DNA of 64,000 bases from DASXQK01 sp963757155 (lineage in GTDB: Bacteria > Pseudomonadota > Alphaproteobacteria > Dongiales > Dongiaceae): positions 124,001 to 188,000 of the forward strand of contig CAVWQS010000037.1 in NCBI GenBank assembly GCA_963757155.1, written 5' to 3'. Position 1 is the first letter of the stretch. Each line of letters opens with the position of its first letter. Positions 1 through 8,225 of this stretch are shown here, piece by piece. The translations under genes were made by a program, and so were the position numbers. The notes under the pieces were generated by a model. The model had not been told where the DNA came from. It did not search any database and was given only the letters and a program-made list of their open reading frames with translations.

Positions 1-648
1 GCCGTGGTGGCCCTGTTCGTGACCTGCCTGGTGATCTCCAATGTCATCGCCGTCAAGCTGGCGATGGTCCAGGGGCTGGTCCTGCCGGCGGGCATCATCA
101 TCTTCCCGGTCAGCTACCTCTTAGCCGATGTGCTGACGGAAGTGTACGGCTACCGCGCCGCACGCCGGGTGCTCTGGCTGGGCTTCTTCTGCAATCTGCT
201 GGCGGTGGCGGCCATCTGGATCGGCGGGCTGCTGCCGGCGGCCCCCTTCTGGGGCGGCCAGGCGGCCTATGACCAGATCCTGGGCGCCACGCCCCGGATC
301 CTTCTCGCCTCCTTCGCCGCCTATCTCGTGGGCGAGTTCGCCAATACCATGATCATGTCCAAGCTCAAGGTCGCCATGGCCGGGCGCCATCTCTGGGCCC
401 GGGCCATCGCCTCGACCCTGGTGGGGCAGGGGCTGGATTCCATCGTGTTCATCGCGATCGCCTTCTCCGGCTTCATGCCGCTGCCGATCCTGCTCGGCGC
501 CATCGTCACGCAATGGCTGATCAAATCGGCCTATGAGGCCCTCGCCACCCCGCTGACCTATGCCATGGTCGGCTTCCTCAAGCGCCGCGAGGGCATCGAC
601 ACCTACGACCGCGGGATCAGCTTCAATCCCTTTGCGCTGGGGGATTAG
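1..648 (+). CDS. Queuosine precursor transporter, YhhQ/DUF165 family (5' end cut by window)
   Basis: Integral membrane protein of the YhhQ (DUF165, VUT) family, which imports queuosine precursors such as preQ0/preQ1 for tRNA modification. The reading frame is open from base 1, so the N-terminus lies outside the window; 215 residues remain. Several hydrophobic segments are visible, along with the family-typical stretch reading SYLLADVLTEVYGYRAARR near the start and a polar GEFANTMIMSKLK stretch between membrane segments. The C-terminus is polar and ends at TAG. The gene is followed by nearly 800 bases with no convincing gene, so it is probably the last of its unit. Family assignment is by sequence pattern; the substrate is inferred from the family. 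Confidence 0.85.
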   Translation, partial: AVVALFVTCLVISNVIAVKLAMVQGLVLPAGIIIFPVSYLLADVLTEVYGYRAARRVLWLGFFCNLLAVAAIWIGGLLPAAPFWGGQAAYDQILGATPRILLASFAAYLVGEFANTMIMSKLKVAMAGRHLWARAIASTLVGQGLDSIVFIAIAFSGFMPLPILLGAIVTQWLIKSAYEALATPLTYAMVGFLKRREGIDTYDRGISFNPFALGD

Positions 649-978
649 TCTGGACGCGCTGCTCGGAGAAGCGCGTGTTTGACATTTACGTGTTTTGCGT
701 GTAGTCTGAAATGATGATCTGGGGTTCTCCCCACACGGGCGGCTGGCAGGCCTCTTCATCGCAGAACCGCTCATTCCCGGCTTGTGAACGGAAGGCTACT
801 GCGCGTCGCCGCGAAGACGAATGCCGCCTTCATCCGGAATAGAGACGGCAACGCCTGTAAATTCCCTGCGGGTAGAGAAGCTCACCGGACGCTCAAACCA
901 GAACAGTCAGGCCCCCATCGGATTGCGCTCTGAGCGTTGCGCAAATGGGCGAGACAATTACTCTCGTGAAACACCTCT
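649..978. other. Intergenic stretch, no gene seen
   Basis: No reading frame here has convincing coding character. A TTGACA hexamer at 679-684 is followed after 17 bases by TAGTCT (702-707), a weak match to a housekeeping promoter pointing right, but I see no gene for it to drive. Base composition is somewhat less GC-rich than in the neighbouring genes. Confidence 0.4.
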
Positions 979-1281
979 TTATACCGCCTGCGGAATAGAC
1001 CTCCCTGCAGAAGCAGCGAGAGGCCGCCCGAGACCGCGCTGTGATCCGCAACGCAGATTGAGGGGCCTGATCTCGAGCTGTGGCATCCCCGGCATCGAGA
1101 AACCGGCCAGTAAGGCGCGAACACGCTCGGTTGCTTTCGCAAAGCTCGGCGGCATCGCGGTCGCGAGTTCTGGCGGCGGAAAGGTGACCCCCAGGAGGAA
1201 GTCTTCGACCTCGGCCGGCCGTTCCAGTAGCCGCTGCAGATCGGCAGCATCGACCCGTCGAAGGCAGAGTGACAGACCCAT
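979..1281 (-). pseudogene. Possible remnant of a DUF1877-like gene
   Basis: A minus-strand frame starting at ATG 1281 begins MGLSLCLRRVDAADLQRLL, followed by a PAEVEDFLLG stretch. This recalls the N-terminus of DUF1877 proteins, which open with a similar strand and then a helix ending in an acidic E-DFL motif. The rest, about 65 residues, does not resemble the family, and the frame stops after 100 residues although the family is about 160 long. The most likely reading is a decayed or chimeric fragment. It could equally be a chance open frame in GC-rich DNA. Confidence 0.25.
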
Positions 1282-1334
1282 GGGGCAATAGTCGGCGCGC
1301 ACCGTTCTTGGGTCAACCAGCGGGGCAAGCACCC

Positions 1335-1370
1335 AAAGAAAAAGCCCCCGGCGCATGGGCACCGGGGGCT
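1335..1370 (-). terminator. Rho-independent terminator of glnA
   Basis: On the minus strand a perfect 9-bp stem (AGCCCCCGG / CCGGGGGCT, plus-strand arms 1343-1351 and 1362-1370) with a 10-base loop is followed directly by a T-rich tract (TTTTTCTTT). It lies about 70 bases past the glnA stop codon and in the correct orientation. Confidence 0.85.
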
Positions 1371-1441
1371 GTTCGCATCGTCTTGCACGGGCCGGCCTTG
1401 GGGGGCTCCGGCCCGCGGGAGTCACACGAGGCGATGCGAGG

Positions 1442-2851
1442 TCAGACGCTGTAGTACATCTTGTACTCGATGGGATGCGGGGTGTGCTCGTAGGCGTAGA
1501 TCTCTTCCCACTTCAGCTCGAGATAGGAGTTGATCAGGTCGGCGGTGAAGACATCGCCCTTCTTCAGGAAGTCGCTGTCGGCCTGGAGCGCCATCACGGC
1601 CTCGCGCAGCGAGCCGCAGACGGTGGGGACGTTCTTCAGTTCTTCCGGCGGCAGGTCGTAGAGGTTCTTGTCCATGGGGTCGCCGGGATGGATCTTGTTC
1701 TGGATGCCGTCGAGCCCGGCCATCAGCAGGGCGGAATAGGCGAGATAGGGATTGGCCGAGGGATCGGGGAAGCGGACCTCGACGCGCTTGCCCTTCGGGC
1801 TCGCCACATAGGGGATGCGGCAGGAGGCCGAGCGGTTGCGCGAGGAATAGGCCAGCAGCACCGGCGCCTCGAAGCCGGGGATCAGGCGCTTGTAGCTGTT
1901 GGTGGTCGGGTTGGTGAAGGCGTTCAGCGCCTTGGCATGCTTGATCACGCCGCCGATGTAGTAGAGCGCCGTCTCGGAGAGATCGGCATAGCCGTTGCCC
2001 GCGAAGAGGGGCTGGCCGTTCTTCCACAGCGAGTTGTGGACATGCATGCCCGAGCCGTTGTCGCCCTTGATGGGCTTCGGCATGAAGGTGGCACTCTTGC
2101 CGTAGCTATGGGCGACATTGTGCACGACATATTTGTAGATCTGCATGTTGTCGGCGCATTTCACGAGATGGTCGAACTTGATGCCGAGCTCATGCTGGCT
2201 CGGCGCCACCTCGTGATGGTGCTTCTCCACCTCGACGCCCATGTCGGCGATCACCGTCAGCATCTCGGCCCGGAGATCGGAGGAGGCATCCAGCGGGGGC
2301 ACCGGGAAATAGCCGCCCTTCACCGGCGCGCGATGGCCGTGGTTGCCCTCTTCCATCTTCTTGCCCGAGAGATAGGGACCTTCCTCGGAGCTGACCTCGT
2401 AGAAGGCGCCGTTCATCTGCAGGTCGTAGCGAACGTCGTCGAAGACGAAGAACTCGGCCTCGGGCCCGACATACATCGTGTCGGCGATGCCGGTGGTCTT
2501 CAGATAGGCTTCGGCGTTCTTGGCGACCGAGCGCGGGTCGCGGGCATAGTTCTGGCCGGTCAGCGGCTCCAGCACGTCGCAGAAGACGACGACGGAGGGC
2601 TGGGCGGCAAAGGGATCCATGACCGCGGTGGCGCAGTCGGGCAGCAGGATCATGTCGGACTCGTTGATCGCCTTCCAGCCGGCGATGGAGGAGCCGTCGA
2701 ACATGATGCCTTCGGTCAGGGAGTCTTCGTTGATGGTCGCGATATGCTGGGCGAGGTGATGCCACTTGCCGCGCGGGTCGGTGAAGCGGAAATCGACGTA
2801 TTTCGCTTCATGCTTCTTGATCAGGTCGAGAACCTTCTTCGTGTCGGCCAT
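1442..2851 (-). CDS. glnA: Glutamine synthetase type I
   Basis: Makes glutamine from glutamate, ammonia and ATP; the main ammonium-assimilating enzyme, a cytoplasmic dodecamer. The 469-residue length is exactly that of GSI. Visible signatures are FDGSSIAGW (51-59), KPIKGDNGSGMHVHNS (259-274, ATP-binding region), the NRSASCRIPY stretch and the adenylylation motif NLYDLP with Tyr398. The tyrosine implies control by GlnE adenylyltransferase. The gene follows glnB in the same direction after a 97-base gap. An AAGGAAG ribosome site precedes the ATG. A strong terminator follows, so glnBA looks like a two-gene unit driven from the sigma-54 promoter upstream of glnB. Confidence 0.98.
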   Translation of the reverse strand: MADTKKVLDLIKKHEAKYVDFRFTDPRGKWHHLAQHIATINEDSLTEGIMFDGSSIAGWKAINESDMILLPDCATAVMDPFAAQPSVVVFCDVLEPLTGQNYARDPRSVAKNAEAYLKTTGIADTMYVGPEAEFFVFDDVRYDLQMNGAFYEVSSEEGPYLSGKKMEEGNHGHRAPVKGGYFPVPPLDASSDLRAEMLTVIADMGVEVEKHHHEVAPSQHELGIKFDHLVKCADNMQIYKYVVHNVAHSYGKSATFMPKPIKGDNGSGMHVHNSLWKNGQPLFAGNGYADLSETALYYIGGVIKHAKALNAFTNPTTNSYKRLIPGFEAPVLLAYSSRNRSASCRIPYVASPKGKRVEVRFPDPSANPYLAYSALLMAGLDGIQNKIHPGDPMDKNLYDLPPEELKNVPTVCGSLREAVMALQADSDFLKKGDVFTADLINSYLELKWEEIYAYEHTPHPIEYKMYYSV

Positions 2852-2948
2852 AGCTGCTTCCTTGGGTATGTACAGGGATGAGAAAAGCGAATTCGATCGT
2901 CGGTTCGGCTGAGTTTATATCAGGTGCTGTGGCATTTGATCGCGCGGC

Positions 2949-3287
2949 TCAGATGGCGTCGGGGCCGCGCTCGCCGGTGCGGATGCGGATCACCTCGTCG
3001 ATGCTGGTGATGAAGATCTTGCCGTCGCCGATGCGCCCCGTATGGGCCGCCTGCTGGATGGCTTCGACCGCGCGCTCGACCATCGAATCCTCGAGCACGA
3101 CCTCCACCTTCACCTTGGGCAGGAAGTCGACGACATATTCGGCTCCGCGGTAGAGCTCCGTATGGCCCTTCTGGCGGCCGAACCCCTTCGCTTCTGTGAC
3201 GGTGATGCCTTTGATGCCCACCTCATGGAGAGCGTCCTTAACTTCGTCGAGCTTGAACGGCTTGATGATCGCTTCGATTTTTTTCAT
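2949..3287 (-). CDS. glnB: Nitrogen regulatory protein PII
   Basis: Trimeric signal protein that reads 2-oxoglutarate, ATP/ADP and (by uridylylation) glutamine, and passes nitrogen status to GlnE, NtrB and others. It has 112 residues, the classical PII length, starting MKKIEAIIKPFKL. The T-loop reads GHTELYRGAEYVVDF with the uridylylated Tyr at position 51, and the C-terminal GDGKIFI and IRTGERG motifs are present. An upstream in-frame ATG at 3320 was rejected because it would place the start at the -12 element of the promoter; the start at 3287 gives the canonical protein. Co-oriented with glnA. Confidence 0.97.
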   Translation of the reverse strand: MKKIEAIIKPFKLDEVKDALHEVGIKGITVTEAKGFGRQKGHTELYRGAEYVVDFLPKVKVEVVLEDSMVERAVEAIQQAAHTGRIGDGKIFITSIDEVIRIRTGERGPDAI

Positions 3288-3321
3288 GGGGCCCTGCCTC
3301 GGCTTGATCCTGCCAGTCATA

Positions 3322-3338
3322 GAGCAAGCGGCGTGCCA
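3322..3338 (-). promoter_or_regulatory. Sigma-54 (RpoN) promoter of glnB-glnA
   Basis: On the minus strand the sequence TGGCACGCCGCTTGCTC contains the -24 element TGGCAC and the -12 element TTGCT with the required 5-base spacing, a full match to the sigma-54 consensus. The predicted transcript would begin about 20-25 bases before the glnB ATG at 3287. Nitrogen control by NtrC is expected from homologous glnBA operons. I did not find a clear NtrC site upstream. Confidence 0.85.
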
Positions 3339-3449
3339 ATGCTCTCGCGCTCGGCACGGCCGCTGTCTTTTCTCATGCCCGCCCTGTCATGCCCGGCCTG
3401 ACGATACCCGGCTCGGGTGCGCGGACGGCCATGGCGACGGAGGGGCGTA

Positions 3450-3480
3450 GGCGAGCTGCCTAATCTTTAGGCAGCTCGCC
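3450..3480 (-). terminator. Strong hairpin after the aminotransferase gene
   Basis: A perfect 13-bp inverted repeat (GGCGAGCTGCCTA, loop of 5, TAGGCAGCTCGCC) begins within 10 bases of the aminotransferase stop codon. No T-run follows on the minus strand, so it may act as a weak terminator or as a 3' stability element separating this gene from glnB. Confidence 0.6.
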
Positions 3481-3486
3481 CCTCAA

Positions 3487-4668
3487 TTAGGCGGCGTTGC
3501 GCCGGTTCAGCCATTCCCCGATCCACTGCATGGAGAGAGCGATGTTCTCGATGCTGTTGGCGTAGGAGACGCGCAGATAGCCCTCGCCATAGGACCCGAA
3601 GCTGGTGCCGGCGATGGTGGCGACGCCGACCTCGTCCAGCAGCTTCAGCTCGAGCTGCTTGGCGGTGAGGCCGAGCTTGGAGATATTGGGGAAGACATAG
3701 AAGGCGCCGGCCGGATCGACGCAGGAGACGCCGGGGAGCTTGTTCAGCGCCTCGACGATGAAGCGCCGGCGCTCGTCGAAGGCCACCATCATCTTCTGCG
3801 GCTCGTCCTGCGGGCCGTTGAGGGCGGCCACACCCGCCCATTGCGCCGCGGCATTGACGCAGGAGTGACAGTTGATGGCGAGCCGCGTGGCATGCTCCAC
3901 CAGGCTCGCCGGCCAGACGGCATAGCCCATGCGCCAGCCCGTCATCGCATAGGTCTTGCTCCAGCCGTCGAGCATGATGACCCGGTCGCGCAGCTCCGGG
4001 AAGCGCAGCAGGCTGACATGCTTGCGCCCGCCATAGAGCATCTCGCTGTAGATCTCGTCGCTCAGCACCGCGACATCAGGGTGATTGGCCAGGCCCTTGG
4101 CCAGCTTCACCACCTCGGCCTCCGGCGTGGCGCCGCCCGTCGGATTGGCCGGGCTGTTGATGATGATGAGCCGTGTCTTGGGCGTGATCAGGGACAGCAG
4201 CTCCTCGGCCGAGAAGGAGAAGCCGTTGGCCTCGCGCAAGGGCAGGGGTACCGGCGTGGCGCCGGTGAATTTGATGGCGGATTCGTAGATCGGGAATCCG
4301 GGATTGGGATAGATGATCTCCGCCCCCGGCTCGCCGAACATCAGAATGGCGAAGAACATGGTGACCTTGCCGCCGGGCACGACGACGACATGGGCGGGAT
4401 CGACCTCCACGCCGTGGCGCTTGTGGAGATTGGCCGCCACCGCCTCGCGGACCTGGGGGATGCCGTTGGCGGGGGTATAGCCGTGATGGCCATCGCGCAG
4501 CGCCTTGCAGGCAGCCTCCACGATATGGCCCGGCGTCTGGAAGTCGGGCTGGCCGATGCCGAGATTGATGATGTGCTTGCCCTTGGCCTCCAGGGCCTTG
4601 GCGCGGGCGAGCACTTCGAAGGCGGACTCGGTGCCCAGGCGGCTCATGCCGCTTGCTAGCTTCAACAT
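3487..4668 (-). CDS. PLP-dependent class I aminotransferase (aspartate aminotransferase-like)
   Basis: Fold-type I aminotransferase that moves an amino group between an amino acid, probably aspartate or an aromatic/branched substrate, and 2-oxoglutarate. Of 393 residues, the PLP lysine is Lys238 in GWSKTYAMTGWRMGY. The NPTGG motif (175-179) and the DEIYSE motif (204-209) bind the cofactor. The sequence belongs to the broad class-I subgroup rather than the E. coli AspC subgroup, so the substrate is uncertain. I chose the ATG at 4668 because GGGAG lies a few bases upstream and the longer form (ATG 4764) adds a non-conserved 32-residue leader. It lies next to glnB-glnA, which fits amino-nitrogen metabolism. 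Confidence 0.9.
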   Translation of the reverse strand: MLKLASGMSRLGTESAFEVLARAKALEAKGKHIINLGIGQPDFQTPGHIVEAACKALRDGHHGYTPANGIPQVREAVAANLHKRHGVEVDPAHVVVVPGGKVTMFFAILMFGEPGAEIIYPNPGFPIYESAIKFTGATPVPLPLREANGFSFSAEELLSLITPKTRLIIINSPANPTGGATPEAEVVKLAKGLANHPDVAVLSDEIYSEMLYGGRKHVSLLRFPELRDRVIMLDGWSKTYAMTGWRMGYAVWPASLVEHATRLAINCHSCVNAAAQWAGVAALNGPQDEPQKMMVAFDERRRFIVEALNKLPGVSCVDPAGAFYVFPNISKLGLTAKQLELKLLDEVGVATIAGTSFGSYGEGYLRVSYANSIENIALSMQWIGEWLNRRNAA

Positions 4669-4795
4669 GTCATCTCCCAATGGCGCGTGGCGGTCGGTTT
4701 TTAATGTCGGAAAATTATGGAATCCGCGATCGCGATACTGTTCCGGGAGCGACGCTTGACGCAAGGGGCCGCGACGTCTAAAGACCGGTCCCGGT

Positions 4796-4873
4796 GGCGG
4801 GCGTAGCTCAGGTGGTTAGAGCGCCAGATTGTGGATCTGGATGTCGCGGGTTCAACTCCCGTCGCTCGCCCCA
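4796..4873 (+). tRNA. tRNA-His (GTG)
   Basis: A full cloverleaf can be drawn: acceptor GCGGGCG / CGCTCGC with one G-T pair, D-arm GCTCAGGTGGTTAGAGC, anticodon loop with GTG, T-arm GCGGG-TTCAACT-CCCGT. The extra G at position -1 facing the C73 discriminator is the hallmark of tRNA-His. CCA is encoded at 4871-4873. Confidence 0.97.
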
Positions 4874-4925
4874 ATTCTTTTTGGCCTCTATCGGGCCGCA
4901 TGCGAGACCATGGGAGAGGGGCCGG

Positions 4926-5345
4926 ATGGCGCGGGACGCGGTGCTGTTCGCCAATGAGGCCTTCTATCGCGCCTTCGCAGATCGCGATATCGCCGCCATG
5001 GAAGAGATCTGGGCGAGCGAGGCGCCGGTCGCCTGCATTCATCCCGGCTGGAGCCCCGTGATCGGACGGGAGCGCGTGCTGGCGAGCTGGCGCGCGATCC
5101 TCGCCAATCCGGCGTCGCCGGCCATAAGCTGCCGCCGGCCTCAGGCCTTCATCCACGGCGATAGTGCCTTCGTCATCTGCTACGAGGAAATCGAAGGCGC
5201 GGTGCTGATCGCGACCAACCTCTTCGTGCGCGAAGGGCGAAGCTGGAAGATGACCCATCATCAGGCCGGCCCGGTGGCGACGCCGAGCGAAGAAGAGGAA
5301 GAGTTGTCGGACGAGGTCGACGAACCGGGAACCGCAATTCATTGA
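4926..5345 (+). CDS. SnoaL/NTF2-fold protein of unknown substrate
   Basis: A 139-residue protein of the SnoaL-like/DUF4440 type. The N-terminus (NEAFYRAFADRDIAAMEEIWA) is the usual helix pair, followed by the conserved CIHPGW segment, a helix with WRAIL, and the beta strands that build the cone fold (TNLFVREGRSWKMTHHQAG). Proteins of this fold are small ketosteroid-isomerase-like enzymes or ligand-binding proteins; nothing here fixes the role. The last 20 residues are an acidic tail (EEEEELSDEVDE), unusual for the family. It starts 53 bases after tRNA-His. The ATG at 4926 excludes a longer frame that would run through the tRNA. Confidence 0.75.
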   Translation: MARDAVLFANEAFYRAFADRDIAAMEEIWASEAPVACIHPGWSPVIGRERVLASWRAILANPASPAISCRRPQAFIHGDSAFVICYEEIEGAVLIATNLFVREGRSWKMTHHQAGPVATPSEEEEELSDEVDEPGTAIH

Positions 5346-5460
5346 GCGCTGGCCCGTGCCGCCTCCCTGGAACCATCGCAAGGGCCTTGGCATCATGCTA
5401 AGAGAGATAAGCCATGCCGAGCGCGGCAGGGCCTGGGCCAAGATGGAACAGAGCGGAAGG

Positions 5461-6744
5461 ATGCCTCGGATCTTTGCATATCTCGGGCGGCTCGGCGGCC
5501 TGGCCGTGCTGGCTCTTCTGCTGGCGGCCGGCAGCGCGCGGGCCGATTATCAATCCGGTCTCACCGCCTTCGACGCCGGCGACTTCCGCAAGGCAGCGGC
5601 TGAGTGGCAGGCGTCGGCCGAGCAGGGCGATGCCCGCTCCCAGCATGGGCTCGGCCTGCTCTATGATTCCGGGCGTGGATTCCCAGAGAATCCCAAGCTG
5701 GCGGCGGAGTGGTACAGCAAGGCGGCCGCCCAGGGCGTGACCGCCGCAGCGAGCAATCTGGCGCTGCTCTATGCCACCGGGCGAGGGGTCCAAAAGAACC
5801 TCCCCAAAGCGGTCCAGCTCTGGGACTTTGCCGCCAAGGGCGGCTATGCCACGGCGCAATTCAATCTGGGCCTGCTCTATTACCGCGGCGACGGCGTCGC
5901 CAAGAGCTATCCCACGGCTGCCGCCTGGTTTCTGAAGGCGGCCCAGGGCGGCTCCGACGATGGCGCATATGCCGTCGCCGAGATGTATCGCCTCGGGCGC
6001 GGCGTCCCCAAAGACACCAAGAAGGCCATCTTCTGGTTCTCCCAATCCGCGAGGAACGGCAATACGGCGGCGGCCGATCGCCTCGCCGTCCTCGGCGCCC
6101 CCGCCGTGGCGCCGGCACCGGCCCAGACCGCCTCGGTGGCGGCCGTGGCCGCACCTGCGCCTGCCGCGGTCGCACCGCCCCCCGCCGCCGTGCAAGCGCC
6201 GGCGCCTGCGGCGCCCGCGGCCAACGGCCAGGCCGCCGGCACGAACATGAACCTCGTGGCGCCCAATCTTCTGGCACCCAGCGCAGCGCCTTCCAGCGTG
6301 GCGACCGCGACGCCCCCCTCCAGCGTCGCGCTACCTCCGAGCACGGCGCCCAAGCCGCTGAAATCCATGCCCAACAGCCAGGTAACGGCCATGGCGGCGG
6401 CCAGCCCGGCCAACAGCTCGAGCAATACCGCCATCAGCCTCGGCCTTCCCCTGGCCCCGGATGCCCCGGCCAGCGCCGCGCCGGCCGGCCCGGCGCATGT
6501 CTGGATCGGCACCTTGCGCAGCGACAATGACGCGCGGCTCTACTGGATGCAGGAAGTGCGGCGCTTTCCCGATCTGCTGCAGCGCCTGAGCATGGCGCTG
6601 CGCCCCGTCGATCTCGGTGCGGGGCAGGGAGTCTGGTTCAAGGTCCTGGCGGGGCCCTTTGCCGGCGCCGATGCGGCCGGCAAGATCTGCCAGGCCATCC
6701 GCACCCGCGCCCCCGCGGACGACTGCTCCGTCGTCACAGACTAG
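5461..6744 (+). CDS. Secreted Sel1-repeat protein with C-terminal SPOR domain
   Basis: From the ATG at 5461 the protein has a clear signal peptide (MPRIFAYLGRLGG, a leucine-rich core, then cleavage after GSARA). Next come about four Sel1-like repeats, recognised by GLGLLYDSGRG, NLALLYATGRG, NLGLLYYRGDG and AEMYRLGRG and by aromatic AW/EWY helices. A long Ala/Pro linker follows, then a C-terminal SPOR-type domain (VWIGTLRSDNDARLYW to WFKVLAGPF). Sel1 repeats bind proteins; SPOR domains bind denuded peptidoglycan at division sites. The protein is therefore probably a periplasmic scaffold at the cell wall. An in-frame ATG at 5443 is an equally possible start. The next gene starts 6 bases later. 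Confidence 0.8.
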   Translation: MPRIFAYLGRLGGLAVLALLLAAGSARADYQSGLTAFDAGDFRKAAAEWQASAEQGDARSQHGLGLLYDSGRGFPENPKLAAEWYSKAAAQGVTAAASNLALLYATGRGVQKNLPKAVQLWDFAAKGGYATAQFNLGLLYYRGDGVAKSYPTAAAWFLKAAQGGSDDGAYAVAEMYRLGRGVPKDTKKAIFWFSQSARNGNTAAADRLAVLGAPAVAPAPAQTASVAAVAAPAPAAVAPPPAAVQAPAPAAPAANGQAAGTNMNLVAPNLLAPSAAPSSVATATPPSSVALPPSTAPKPLKSMPNSQVTAMAAASPANSSSNTAISLGLPLAPDAPASAAPAGPAHVWIGTLRSDNDARLYWMQEVRRFPDLLQRLSMALRPVDLGAGQGVWFKVLAGPFAGADAAGKICQAIRTRAPADDCSVVTD

Positions 6745-6749
6745 GCACC

Positions 6750-8225
6750 GTGTCCAGGGCGCCCGACCGGGAGGCCGACCGCCACGCCTTGCTGAGCGCG
6801 GCCGAGATGCGGGCCGCCGATGCAGCGGCCATCGCCGGCGGGACACCCGGCATCGAGCTCATGGAAAACGCCGGCGAAGCGGTCGCCGAGGCGGCGCTCC
6901 GGCGCTGGCCAGGCCGCCCGGCCCTGGTGCTCTGCGGGCCCGGCAACAATGGCGGCGATGGCTTCGTGGCCGCCCGCCACCTGAGCCAGGCCGGCGTGCC
7001 CGTGCGCCTGGCCCTGCTGGGCGAGCGCGGGCGGCTCGCCGGCGATGCCGCCTTGGCGGCGGGGCGCTGGCAAGGCGAGGTCGAAGCCCTGTCGCCGGAT
7101 CTGCCGGGCGGCCGGGCGCTGGTGATCGATGCGCTGTTCGGCGCTGGCCTGACCCGACCGCTCTCCGGGGTGGCGCTCGCGACCGTCGAGACCATCGCCG
7201 CCCGGGGGCTGGATTGCCTCGCCGTCGACCTGCCGAGCGGGCTGGACGGGGACAGCGGCGAGGTGCTGGGGGCCGCCGCCCCGGCTCGCATGACTGTCAC
7301 CTTCTGCCGGGCCAAGCCGGGCCACTATCTGTTGCCCGGCCGGGCCCTCTGCGGGGAGCTGATCACCGCCGATATCGGCATTTCGGACGCGGTGGTCGAG
7401 GGCATCGGCGCCCGGCGCTGGCTGAACGGCCCCTGGCTCTGGCGCGACCGGATCGCCTGGCCCATGCCGGCGGGCCATAAATACAGCCGCGGCCATGTCC
7501 TGATCCTGGGCGGCGGCAAGATGACCGGGGCCGGCCGGCTGGCCGCGCGGGCGACCCGGCGGGCGGGGGCGGGGATGGCCACCCTGCTGGCCCCGGCGCC
7601 GGCCTTGCCGATCTATGCCGCCGACCAGCCCGGGCTGCTGACGGCGCCCATCGGCGAGCTCGAGGCCTATCTCGCCGACCGCCGGATCTCGGCGGTGCTG
7701 ATCGGGCCGGGCGCGGGCAGGGGCGCAGCCACCCGCCGCCATGTGCTGCAGGTCCTGAAGTCCCGCAAGCCCACGGTGCTGGATGCCGATGCCCTGACGG
7801 TCTTCGCCGATTCTCCCCGGGAACTCATGGATGCCATCCAGGGGCCAGTCCTCCTGACTCCGCATGACGGCGAGTTTGCCCGGCTCTTCGCAGCCGAGGG
7901 CCCTAAGCTCACCCGCACCCAGGCGGCGGCGAAGGCCGCCGGGGCCACCGTCCTGCTCAAGGGCTATGACACGGTCGTGGCCGACCCGGACGGCCGGGTC
8001 GCCATCAATGCCAATGCGCCAGCGACCCTGGCCACCGCCGGAGCCGGGGACGTGCTCTCGGGCATCGCCCTGGCGTTGCTGGGGCAGGGCATGGCGCCCT
8101 TCGAGGCGGGGGCCGCCGCGGCCTGGCTCCATGGGGCCGCCGCCGCCCGGCACGGCATCGGCCTGATCGCCGAAGACCTGCCCGAGGGTCTGCCGGCCGT
8201 GCTGCGGGAGCTCCACGACAGTTGA
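6750..8225 (+). CDS. nnr: Bifunctional NAD(P)HX epimerase / ADP-dependent NAD(P)HX dehydratase
   Basis: Repairs hydrated NADH and NADPH. The N-terminal YjeF_N half (about residues 15-220) is the epimerase, with GPGNNGGDGFVAARHL as its nucleotide-binding motif and the DLPSGLDGDSG loop. The C-terminal half (about 235-490) is the ribokinase-like dehydratase, with VLILGGGKMTGAGRLAARA, HDGEFARLF and the catalytic NANAPATLATAGAGDVLSG segment. At 491 residues it has the normal fused length. Translation appears to begin at GTG 6750, 6 bases after the previous stop. Its stop overlaps the start of the acetyltransferase gene, suggesting a three-gene unit. Confidence 0.95.
   Translation: MSRAPDREADRHALLSAAEMRAADAAAIAGGTPGIELMENAGEAVAEAALRRWPGRPALVLCGPGNNGGDGFVAARHLSQAGVPVRLALLGERGRLAGDAALAAGRWQGEVEALSPDLPGGRALVIDALFGAGLTRPLSGVALATVETIAARGLDCLAVDLPSGLDGDSGEVLGAAAPARMTVTFCRAKPGHYLLPGRALCGELITADIGISDAVVEGIGARRWLNGPWLWRDRIAWPMPAGHKYSRGHVLILGGGKMTGAGRLAARATRRAGAGMATLLAPAPALPIYAADQPGLLTAPIGELEAYLADRRISAVLIGPGAGRGAATRRHVLQVLKSRKPTVLDADALTVFADSPRELMDAIQGPVLLTPHDGEFARLFAAEGPKLTRTQAAAKAAGATVLLKGYDTVVADPDGRVAINANAPATLATAGAGDVLSGIALALLGQGMAPFEAGAAAAWLHGAAAARHGIGLIAEDLPEGLPAVLRELHDS

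Noticed and set aside
1355..2881. A 508-codon plus-strand open frame across glnA
   Set aside because: Antisense to glnA, which has every expected motif; the plus-strand product has no family features.
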